DNA of 64,000 bases from Sphaerolaimus hirsutus (taxonomy: Eukaryota; Nematoda; Chromadorea; Monhysterida; Sphaerolaimidae): the NCBI GenBank assembly GCA_964036195.1, contig OZ038451.1, forward strand, positions 1,116,001 to 1,180,000, in the 5' to 3' direction. A program made the position numbers and the translations under genes. Positions 21,246 through 33,200 of the stretch are shown here, in pieces (the stretch's first letter is position 1; the number at the start of each line of letters is the position of its first letter). Under the pieces are notes generated by a model. That model was not told the origin of the DNA and did no database searches. It saw only the letters and a program-made list of their open reading frames with translations.

Positions 21246-24200
21246 CGGCTGTGCCCTGACTGGAGCGACGTGTCTGGCGCCGCCGAAGAAGTCGGTCACT
21301 CGGACCCGGTCCACTCGTCTGCGGAACAGATCCTCCCGCACTCCCACAGTTGAGATGCACTTGGAACGGGGGCACGCCGCGAACTGCGAATTAAATGTCA
21401 ACTCAATTGTGAACTGCGCCTGTGATTATCGAAATACCGCAAATCCTCGAAGACCCCCCTCGATTAACTCCCCCCTTGAATAAGTCCCCCCTGCTGGCGG
21501 GGTGAGGAATAAATAACTCCCCCCTCTTAAAAGCTCCTCCCTGTGATGAAAAAAAGTACAATACAAAACTATAAAATAATAGTAGCGTATGCCAGCGACA
21601 GCAGATACATAATGTGTATGCAGTGTATACACATTGTTTTGTTGTTGTTGGACAGTGAAATACCTGAATTACACAAGTTTACATACTGCATCCATACAAT
21701 GAATTAAGTCCAAGTTTTCTGAGCAAATAATAACTCCCCCTCGAATAACTCCCCCCCCTTGAATAACTCCCCCCTCCAAAAATTCTGACGAAAAAATAAC
21801 TCCCCTGGGGTCTTATTCGAGAATTTAGGGTAGATGAGTTTACCATCGGCAACTATTATTTTTATATGATAGGTATCGATACGAAGAGTGAAAGAGTAAA
21901 AATGTTCAGTGAAATTATGGTAATGTTAACATGGTTTTTTCACGATATTTTCAAATTTCTGATTTGGAAATGTTCGTTGCTATGTTGTGAAAAGTTCTAT
22001 CTTTTTCCCTTCATTGCGAAAAATTTGTGTTTTTGTTAGGTAAAAATACCGGTATTTCCTCTTTTGTTGTGAGTTTTTCAAGCAGCAGGTTTTTTAGACC
22101 ATTTTATGCCTTGTAAAATAATACGGAACTTGTTGAATTGACTTGTGAACGAGCTCTGTTGTGTTGTGAAGCGCGCGTTCTAGTTTATGTCAGGTCGTTG
22201 ATATTTATTGTGTTGAAACGTTAGATCGAGAGCTTGGATGAAATAAACACCTTGAACAAAACCCTTGCCCACCGATGCCCAGCTTAAAATACAAGCCACG
22301 ATCCAAAAGTGGTGGACGTGCTGGGGACTAGCACTTTGCCAAAGGTTGCTGCCCAGGCGGGTAAGGTCAAGGATGTCTCAAACAAGTTCCTCCATCGTTG
22401 AAAGGCGCAGACACACGCGTTCACACCCGGTGAACCCTGTGTCAAATTTCGATCCTCATTCGGCTGCAGAGCGCCAGCTCCAGGCAGAGAATCTTCGGAA
22501 CGCGTCCAGGCGTCCAATATCGGCCCCATTGTCGCCTCACGGAGATTTTTGGCGACCCGCAGTTGAGGTTTTGGGCCATTTTCCGCCAATGAATTCTCAC
22601 GCTGCTTCCGGATCGCGTTCTGTTCCGTTGCCTCAGTTTGTTCTGCCACCTATGCGTATCAACCAGGCTGGTTTGGCCGTTCCAGACTTTGCTAATTCTC
22701 CGCCGCCGCTTTTTTGTGCTTCAAATCATCGTAGCGTGACTCTGGCGGAGTTCAAGTCAAATTGCATGCCGTCGCAGGTTTACAATACGGCGTTTTTTCC
22801 ATCAATTGACGTACTCGCGCCACAGCCCCGAAATTGTTTTCTTGTGAAGAGTGACGTGTTTCCGGCCGGACGTTATTTGAACGAAATCTCATTTGTCGAT
22901 TTTTTCTCTGGCAACCATTATGTGATGGAAGGCCCACTGGTTCCATCACCTGACGATGAGTCGATTCAGCGCATGTCTTCCAGAGTCGACAACCCAAACA
23001 TGTCTTCTAGTGTCGACGACCCAAGTGACGTTAACGTACGTTTATGTCGGATGGAAAAAATGTTTGAAACAGTGTTGACAGAGTTGCGAGAGTTGAAATC
23101 ACCGGTTGACAAAGTTCAAGTCGCAGTCCCGGTGGTCACTAATGTCGACATCGAGAAGGGTTCAGATGTCGATCCGACAGTCGATCCAGCAATCGATACA
23201 GTTGTCAACCCAGATGTTGTCATACCGGAACCTACAGTGGAAAGTTTTCGAGACCCTTGGTTGTTGAATGAGTTTGTTCGTGCCCCACAGGCTGTCTAAA
23301 AACACAAGCGTGGATGTTCTTCATCAGTGGATGCTCATTAAATCACATTTATTGGATAAAATTCCGGTATTTAAAGGGAAAGGTGACGTTGTCAGGTTTT
23401 CAGAATGGAAACGCCATGTTTTGACAATGGCAAATTCGATTTCCAGCCCGGAATTACTGAATCATTTTTGGAATGATGTTTTTGCCACAAAGTTGTCCGG
23501 GGAGGGGTATAGAGTTTATACAACGCTGTTTCAACCAGATGAAAAGACACCCCCTTCCGACGTTTTGTCAGCTCTGTCAGATGTTTTTAAGGACCGGTCA
23601 CAAAATTACACCATTCTTGAATGGGACAATGCCGCTATGTCCCGAACCGAAAGTTTAACAGAATTCTATGTCCGTTTGTTGGCAAAAGTCCCGGTTGATA
23701 TCAAATCAAGTGTTTCCCATTCTCGTGAATGCATCGAACGCCTTGTTGCAGCGAAATTTTGGGCGAGATATGATTCATCTCGATTTGACAAATTCATCAT
23801 GGCGAATTTTAGGAAGCAATTCGCCATTAAGAGTGTTCCGATGGCCAGGTCGATTCGCGTGGTTGAGGAATATTTTCAGGAGTTCGTGAAACAAAATGCA
23901 AATGTTCCTATAAATCCGGTTAAGTCCGTGCCCAAAAGTTCATTTCGCCAAATGTTCCAGAGAAGTCAAAACACGTCCGACCCCTGGTGCAGTCGGCCCG
24001 GACATTTCGGGCACAGGAAAAGTCAGTGCCGCGCTGATAAAATGTCGTCGCCCGCGCCAGGATCCCAACCACCGTCAAATGTGCCACCCAGCGCAAAATC
24101 TGAGGGTTATGGTCAGGTCCGCCGGTTTGGCCCTCAACAAACTCATGACGCTCCTTCATCGCGTTTGACACAATCTGCGAAAGCGGCCGTAGAAACTGTG

Positions 24201-27200
24201 GAAACTCCGGGTGGTGATTTAGGTGAAAATTTAGAATGTGAATTGATTGATTTATCTGAAACGGTTGACAGTCAAGATCCATGTGCCGCGTATGTCACCG
24301 AATTTCACCATCGTGTCAGCCAGCTTTATAATGACAATCCTGGTGGGTTCGCTCAGTGGACTAGTAATTTTGTACATGCTTTACCAGTACTATCTCAGGA
24401 ATGTGCGATGCACGCGTCGGACAATTTTTCAACGACGCTTTCCAGCATGCCGAAGATAATGACACAGAGTGACAATTGTCAGAGTGACTTTATGACAAGT
24501 GACAACTTTTCTGATGTGAAAACACGTTTTACTGGTGAAAAACTTTTGTCTGGTGAAATTTTCGGTTCAGTGCATCATGAATTTGGATCTTTGAGTTCTG
24601 ATGTTGGATTTTGTGCTCGGACTATTGTGGGGTCTAATCAGCGTCTGTGTATTCAAATTAAAGCAGTCAATGGGCCTTTAGTTTACGCCAATGTGAATAT
24701 TGCAGGTGTCCCATGTCGAGTTTTGTTAGATAGCGGGTGCACCCGCTCTCTACTACCATTTATTTTGCTTCAAAAAATATCAGAGCATTCCGGTGTAGAT
24801 TATACAAAACAGATGAAAAAATCCAATGTTTGTTTGGATACGGTCAACGGTGCAACAGTTGATGGTGAATTATTCGAAATTTGTTTGTTTGTTGATCATT
24901 TGTCACCAATCGATCATATCCGGCGTAAAGTTGTCACTACATTCTTGGTGAACAAGAATCCAAACGCACTTACCGAAATTTTGATGGGTACTGACGTGAT
25001 GTCATTTTTGAAAATGACATGGTTGATTCCTTTGTGTTTGGACAGAAATTGTGATGCACCATTGCCGGCCAAGCACCCGGAATTATCAGAACAGGTGATA
25101 CAAAATGAAAAAAGATTCAATTCTCTTTTTTCGGATATTCTGAAATCATCTAAGTCTATTTTTATACCGGCCCACGGCATGCTTTCCCATTCGGTTCCGA
25201 TCCCAAAATGTCCAGCTTCGGTGCCTCTGGCAACGTGGCAAAAATCGGTTATGGTTTGTTCGAACAGTGATCTGCCATTTACGGGGGTGGCAATGTATAA
25301 CACAATGGTTCACATCAAGAATTGTCAAAAGTTTTCATTGCATTTATTCAATAATAACCCGTATCCCATTACATTGCAAGGCGATTCTCCCATTTCTCAT
25401 TTTGACGTTTACCCAGCTGACGCCATTCATTCTCCGGGAGCACATTTTTTGTCTATCTTTTCTTCAATGGACTATTTGGCACCCTTGGGCATTTTTCCTG
25501 GATTGAGCGAAAATCATTGCCCTGGCAAACTTTGCCCTTCGCTTGTTTTACCACAACCACCAGACGCTGTGCACAGCGCCGTTGATGACGAGATTCATGT
25601 GCCTCTCACGCCAGCTGAACGTGCCAAGCACGTCTGGGGGGAGCTGAAGGAAGGTATTCAGCTGTCAATGTCAGAGCTTCAGAGGAAACAATTTTTTGAA
25701 CTTATTGCTGAATTTCACGACATTTTTAGTTGTACCAGCTACGATGTCGGGAATACGCCTTTAATTTCACATTCTATCGTTACCGACCCCACTCAACCAC
25801 CTATAAAGCAAGCAGCAAGGTATGAGCCAAGACAAAAAAGGGCGTTTATACACAAAACCATTGCATCTTTGCTCAAGGAAGGTATCATTGAACCATCAAA
25901 TGGGGCATGGGCATCGCCAATCACAATAGCGCCCAAGGGCACTTCTGATTATAGATTTTGCGTTGATTTTAAGCTTGTCAATTTGCTTACCAAGATTGAT
26001 TCGTATCCACTTCCGCGAATTGGCGAACTTTTATCCGAATTCTCAGGAAGGAAGGTTTTTTCCGCTCTTGACATTCGCCATGGCTACTACAATGTCCCGC
26101 TGGCTGACGAGGGCACTAAGGAACGTACTTCCTTCGTTTGTAGCCTTGGGCAGTTCAGATTTACGCGAATGCCGTTCGGTACAGTGAATGCTGGTGCGAC
26201 TTTCCAGAGGCTCATGTCAGTATTGCTGACAGGTTTAAATGATGACCCCAGCAGCCCATGGATCAGGGCGTATATTGATGACATTTTATGCTGCAGTTTT
26301 GATATAAACGAACATTTTAAACATTTACGGCGTCTTTTTGAAAGGTTACGGTGGGCTAATCTTAAAGTTCAGCCTGCAAAATGCAAGTTTTTTGCCAGTG
26401 AACTCAAGTATCTGGGCCACCACATTTCTGCCAATGGCATATCGCCAGCCCCGGCCAGGTACAAGGCCGTCATCGATCAACCCAAAGTCCATAATAAACA
26501 AGATTTGCGGCGTTTTCTTGGAAAGTGTATTTTTTATTCTCATTTCATCCCAAATTTCAGTCGTATTGCCGCGCCGTTGTATACCGTGTTGAAGGGTCAT
26601 GTGCCCAAGAATGGTAGCACTCCTTTCGAATGGACTGAGGACATGTTAACGGCCTGGGATACGTTGAAGTATTTGCTGTCAACATCACCCGTTTTAGCCC
26701 ATCCTGTTTTTGATGACCCGCGGGGATTTGTTTTGGAGACAGACGCCAGTGGTTTGGGTTTGGGTGCGGTTTTGTCGCAGTATGGTGATGATGGGAAGTT
26801 ACATCCTGTGTCCTACATTTCTAAAAAACTGACCCATCCACATACCTCCTACTCGGCAGCCTCATTGGAAGCTTTGTGCATTTGTTGGGCGTTACGCCGA
26901 TTCGCCGACTATGTGGAGGGTCAAAAAGTGACCGTTATTACCGATAATAGTGGGATACAACAGGTTTTACGCAGCCCGCATCACAGTAAATTGGAACGTT
27001 GGGCTATGTTCGTTTCCAATAAAGTGACGTCATTTGTCCATCGACCGGGCATTCAAAATTCTGTCGCCGACGCCTTATCTCGCAATCCCATTTCGGAGAC
27101 AGAATTTGGACCAGATGAACTCCGTATACCTGATGATTTGGTGACTAGTTGTCATGTATTGCAGGGGAATGATAATTTGCAAATTGTTTCCAGAAATTCA

Positions 27201-30200
27201 GAAAATTTGGAAATTTCCACGTGCGCACGGTCAGAACCGTTTTTGTCTACACATACCAGTATAGATTGGAAGGTTATCCAACGAGCAGATCCCAATCTAC
27301 TTAAAGTCATTAAGTCCGTACAAACTGAGCCAGAGTCGATAAAGGGCGCTTATTTGATAAATGAAATTTTGTATTTTCGCGCTCCAGTCCATTCCCAACA
27401 TCTGGCTATTTGGCCGCCTAAAGCATGGCAGCATGCATGTTTGGTGCAGGCACATTTAGGGGTTTATGCCAGCCATGGTAGCCAATCCCGGACTTTGGAT
27501 CTTTTGTGTCAGTATTTTGTGTGGCCAAACATGCAAAAAGATATTTTACAGTTTTGTCAACAATGTTCAGAGTGCATGACGGTTAAATCACATCGTGTCA
27601 ATTCCAGTCCGTTAGGAGATGTTGTTACACCTTCACAACCGTTTGACGTATTTCATGTTGATGTGATGTATTATGACAAAGCTTCGAACAAAAAAGTTTT
27701 GGTGATGGTTGATGCTTTGTCCAGATATATGATTACGTCGACAATTCGTTCTCTCACTGCCAGTGCCACAACTAAAGCGATTTTTCACCATTTGTTTATG
27801 TTTTGTGGCGCCCCTCGTGTCTTGGTAACTGACAGAGGTACAGAGTTTATTAATGCCGAGTTGAAAAATTTATGTGAAACATTTGGCGTTACCCATAGCC
27901 CTACTTTGCCTCATAACCCTTCAGCTAATGGGCTAGTAGAGCGTGCAAATCGCTCATTGCGTGAAGCTTTGCTATTTTGTGTGCAAGAATTTCCCAAACA
28001 AAAGTGGTGGGATTTACTGTCCATGGCTACGCTGCGATGTAACATGGCCATGAATCGCATGACTGGATGTTGCCCCTTTTATTTGGTTTTTGGGCATTTG
28101 CCGCACTGGAATTTATTTTTTGCCGCGGCGCGCCAGCTAGATCCCCAAGCCGCCAGGGTGATGGCTCAGACGCAGAGTGATAAAAATAGGCAAATTTACA
28201 AACAACATTTCGATGACAAACATAATGTAGAGTTTTTTCCAGATGATAAAGTTATGGTGAAACTTCTTTCAACTGAGAAAAATACTCCAAAATTTAGTGG
28301 CCCATATTTGGTGTTGAATGTTTCGCAATCCACGTTGCTTTTGCGAGATGATAACGGCGACACGTTTTCGGTTCCACAACGTTACGCGTGGAAAGTACCA
28401 TTAATGTGAAGTTTTGAAATGGCAAGGTTGTCAGTTGACAGTTGACAGGGTTGACGAGAATGATTGACTTTTTGTTTATTGTAATGTTCTTTCATTGACG
28501 CGTGTCGAAATCTTTTTGGGCTGCCAAGCAACATGCGGAAGCGCATCTCACTTCCGTTTCCTCTTACGTGGCTTTTGTGTGTTTTTGATGTTGTGCCAAA
28601 AAATCGCTTTAATTAAATCTGTAAACAAAACGTGTGCAAAATGAATCCGCTGGCAAGACACCCCCCCGGCTGTTACCCGCTCAATCCGTCTCAAAATGCC
28701 ACGGGGGCTGTATTTGGGCAACACGTTTTGCAGCCGCGTCATGTTGTACAAGCCCCGGCGCAGCCACCGCAAATTATGGCGGCCCCGATTGATTACGCAG
28801 CCAAGTTCTTTGCCCTGAAGGCCGCTTCAGAGCATCATAAAACTGTGGGTCGTTTCGTTTTTTGTGCTTTTCCGCACTGCGAGTTGGTACTGGTTCGGCT
28901 ATCGCGCTTGTTTTTCGATCAGTTCGGTTTTCTGTTATGCATGTGTTTTCCGTTATTTGAGTTCATTTTTGCATGGCTGAGTTGACGGTTTAGTTGTTGT
29001 TGAGTTGACATGTGTGTTGATGTTCGCAGCACGTGCAACACTTGCGCGGTCAACTGGAGATTTGCAGTCAGAAGTTGTCCGCTGCGAAGGCCGAAAAACT
29101 CCAATACAAGAACAAGTATGTGGCCTCTGTCGCTGCTCATCGCGTCGACGTACAAGATTTCAACGTGCTGCACGCCCGCTATCAAAAGTACAAACTCCGA
29201 TCCAAGTCTTTAAAAGCGTCCATCAAGGAGCATGATGGCGCTAGTGATTGTAATGTTGAAAATTCTCCGGCCCTTATGGCGGCTCGCAATGAAATTGCCA
29301 ACCTTAAAATTCGTGTGGCTGAATTAGAAAAAATGGTAGATGAGTATGAGGCTGATGCTATCCATGGGAAATGTGATACAGAAAAATTTGATGATAAAAT
29401 TGATATGCTTAAGAAATCGTCTAAGGGTTTGCTTGTGGTAAATGTCAAAGAGTCTTTGGTGGAAAATGTCCAAGAGCCTTTAGAGGGGTGTGATAGCGTG
29501 CAAGATTCGCAAAATGTCGTTGGTGAAACCCCCGAAACCCCTTAATTAAGTGATACCCCCATTTCGTTAAAGGGGGAACTTGTTGTGTTGTGAAGCGCGC
29601 GTTCTAGTTTATGTCAGGTCGTTGATATTTATTGTGTTGAAACGTTAGATCGAGAGCTTGGATGAAATAAACACCTTGAACAAAACCCTTGCCCACCGAT
29701 GCCCAGCTTAAAATACAAGCCACAATCCAAAAAGCTCCTATTCCTAACCGAGGAAGAGGACAAATGTAAACGTATGAAAGTTGACGTGAAGCGTCGTCTC
29801 TTAGTTGACGTTCCGTTATTTTATCAAATGTGATTAGTTGAGTTGGTCAATTGACGTGAGTTAGTGTGAAGCAAATTTAGATTTAATTCGAAAGGTTTTG
29901 ACGAACGTTTTATTTAGACAATTAAATACAAAGAAATAAATGTAAAAAAAATATATATAAAAATATACGTAAATAAAGGAATTAATTTACAGCTAAATTA
30001 ATTACTTAAATGAAACGTAATAGAAGCTCTAATTACCGGAGAAATAAGGCAATTTAAATAAGGCACTTAATTACGACAAAAGGCGACAATTAAGTGGCGC
30101 GGTTGTGAACAAAGCACCTCAAACAGCGCAGGTGTGAATAAAGCACTGAGGTGATTTAAAGCACCAAGAGTTAAACTTAGCACCAAAAAATAAGCGACTT

Positions 30201-33200
30201 AATAAAGTGACAACGGCGCTTATTTAGATCCTAGGAAGAGATTCGTGTGAAGTTGACGAGGTTGCAAACACTGCCGATTTTAGCTGTGAGATCGGCTTTT
30301 AAGGGCCAGACCGATGGTGATTGACTTGGCGCCAATCGGTCGGCTCTAATCTCCAATTTTTACCCAACATTTCCAATTGTGAAAGTTCAATCCTTGCCCG
30401 CTCGCTTCTCCGATGAAAAGCGAGCTAAACTGGCAAGATAGTGAAAATGTGAGACAAGCCAGACAACATTTGAAATGGTGCGCGGTACGGTTCAAACGGG
30501 ATTGACTTTTCGGGATCGGGATCGGGATCGGGATTCACTTTTTGAAATTTCGGGATCGGGATCGGGATTGGGGTTTCGGGATCGGGATCGGGATCGGGAT
30601 TGGTAATTTGAGATTTCGGGATCGGGATCGGGATCGGGATTGGCCGGGATTGGGGTCACGGGATCGGGATCAGGATTGGGATAGGCATTTTTCCGGGATC
30701 GGGATTGGGTTCTAGGGATAGAGATTTTGGCCATTTTTCTGGCATTCACAGTTGTTCATAAAGGTCTCAAAACACTGTTGGATGCCAGAAAAGTGGCATA
30801 AAATTGACGCTGGGGGTTTGCATCCACTTTTTTGCATGCAAAAACGTCATTATTTCATTTTTTATAATTTCCACTAATTTTTCCGGGATCGGGATCCCGG
30901 ACTTGGGAGTTTCTCGGGATCGGGATCGGGATTTGAAAACTTTCGGGATCGGGATTGGGATCGGGATTGGTATATTTGAGATTTCGGGATCGGGATCGGG
31001 ATTGGGGTTTCGGGATCGGGATCGGGATCGGGACTGGTAAATCCCGGAATTTCACGGGATCCGGGATCGGGATCGGGATCCCGTTTGAACCCTAGTGCGC
31101 GGGCCCGGCCCCCCGCTTGGGGCGAGCCCGCCGCTTAACATAAACATGACGGCGTATTTGCGTGCTGCTTGTCAAGGAAATGTGGCGGAATGTGAGCAAT
31201 GACTAAGATCTAAATATGTGAGCGATGTAAAGCGCACGTTGTAAACAACGTCGCTTGAGATATTAAATGACGAATGTGAAGATGTTAAAAAATGGAATGT
31301 AAATTAAAAATGGAATCTTGATAAATTGAATTAACTAAATATTAAAAGCGAACATAAGAACGTCAACTTAAATATTAAAGGTTTTACATTTTACGATAAT
31401 GTTACACATGCCTTGAGTTTTTCAAGCGACAGTTTTTTAGAATACCGTATTACCTCGAAAAAACCCCATGGGGGTTTATTATTTCGCCAGCAAAATTTGA
31501 GGGGGGGTTAATTCGAGGGGGGGGGTTTATTCGAGGGGGGGTTTATTATTTCGTCAGAACTTTTCGTAAGGATCGTAGTAAAAAGTAGGCATTTGCGTAC
31601 CCAAAATAGGTAATAAATGTGTCCAAACAGGATATATTTGGACATAAAAACGTAGATTGCGACACAAACTACTCTATGTGTAGCTGCAATGCAAATTAAC
31701 AGTAATATACATCATGTACATTGCGTACATGACATATTTATTATGTACATGACGTACATCATTCCGAAGGGGGGGTATTTCGAGGGGGGGTTTATTACTT
31801 CCCCAGCCCATTTTGAGGGGGGGTTAATTCGAGGGGGGGTTAATTCAAGGGGGGGATAATTCGAGGTAATACGGTAGTTTCTGCCTACAGTTTTCATAAA
31901 AAAGTGCGTGATTTTCGATATTTTGTTTGTTTTGCTGTTGTTATTTTGCCAAAACTCCTGCTAGCTAGACTATCGTTTATGTTCTCCAAAAACACTGTTT
32001 ATCAGTTTTTTATGTTTTTTTTTATCAGTAAACTTTGAAAAATGACAAAAACTGACATATTCCTTCATGGTGCGCTCGGTGTTTGGCTGGACGAACGTTT
32101 CCAGGAACTCCAACGTGTAGAACGTGTACCTGCGAACACAAACCACTGTGAACAGATCAAAATGCCGCCACAATTACACGATCCCCCCATAGATAGTCAA
32201 GATTTCCAAGCTGCCCAATTTAAAAAATAGCAACATATTTTTTGCAAACAAAAGACGGAACACAGTAATATTTATTTCGCATGGAAGTAATTCAACATTA
32301 AAAAATGATTTATTCTGAAAACGTCGTTCAGGCGCATTGATAAGTTGTCATGCCGGCCTTGTTTGAACACTACAGCTTCCTTTGCAGCATGATCGAACAA
32401 GTTCGCATTTGAACTTTGAATTGGGACGGGGCCCAGCAGCTATTCGGTGCCCCTGGCCCAGTGTCCAGTGCCAAAGCAAAGGCCAGATGGCGCACCTGTC
32501 GATGACGTAGACGCCGATGAGGGGGTCGACGTGGTGGCTGAGCGAGTCCTCGCCCACGAGCGCGCTGCCGGTGCCCAGCACGTTGGGCGAGTACAGCAGC
32601 TGGTACATGGACGCCGCCTGGCACGTGTCCGCGATCACCAGCACCTCGTGGTACCTGCGCCACGCCCTCGCACAATGTACCCTTGGTACTCCTCGCACGG
32701 CCGCACATTCGATTGGGCAAGTAAAAGGGCCCACACACGCTAGTTGACATCGTCAACTGGTTCCGATCCCAATTCAAAGCTTGCTGGCGAGTGAACGAAC
32801 GACCTTCAGACGCAAGCTTTGAATTGGGATGGGCACCAGTTGACATTTGTGTCGATGGCAACTAGCGTGTGTAGGGCTAAAAGGAACAAACAAACATTTA
32901 TCAAAAATGCAGCACTTTTTCAAACCTAGCTCATTACAAAACGTCGTTTTTAATCCCCACTATAGAACGAATATAGTGACAGAAAGACGTCAGAAAAATA
33001 GCGCCGAGAGCCAATGGCGCCATTCCATCACTTAACAGACTGACCTATTTTTGGCCCACATGGTTGCAATGGCGTCGGCCAAATCGACGCTGGTTACTTC
33101 CTCTGCATCTTGAAACTTGAGGAAACCGTCCCCACCGTGACCTGAACGATGCGGTACGGTACGGTACGGAAAATTACTATATTGTCTTACGGTACAGTGA

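Larger units (their letters stand above)
22157..29732 (+). mobile_element. Full-length Ty3/gypsy-type LTR retrotransposon
   Basis: The element is 7,576 bp with two 152-bp LTRs that differ at one base and a 5-bp duplication AGCTC on both sides (22152-22156 and 29733-29737). Internally it has ORF1 (22373-23299), a gag-pol ORF2 (23268-28409) and a third, apparently spliced ORF (28641-29545). The order protease, reverse transcriptase, RNase H, integrase is that of the Ty3/gypsy group (Metaviridae). All catalytic motifs are present and the LTRs are almost identical, so the insertion is recent. It sits in an intron of PIGK, in the opposite orientation. The +1 offset between ORF1 and ORF2 may be natural or a defect. 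Confidence 0.93.

Noticed and set aside
30000..30240. Irregular short repeats as a possible CRISPR-like or satellite array
   Set aside because: Spacing and repeat words are irregular, and the sequence is eukaryotic intron.
30492..31055. Asp/Pro and Gly/Ile repeat proteins on both strands
   Set aside because: They are translations of the GGGATC repeat arms, as at 20605-21353, 46034-46490 and 58534-59301.
32370..32861. Long ORF of 163 codons on minus
   Set aside because: It overlaps PIGK exon 6 in another frame; the GC-rich exon keeps the shadow frame open.
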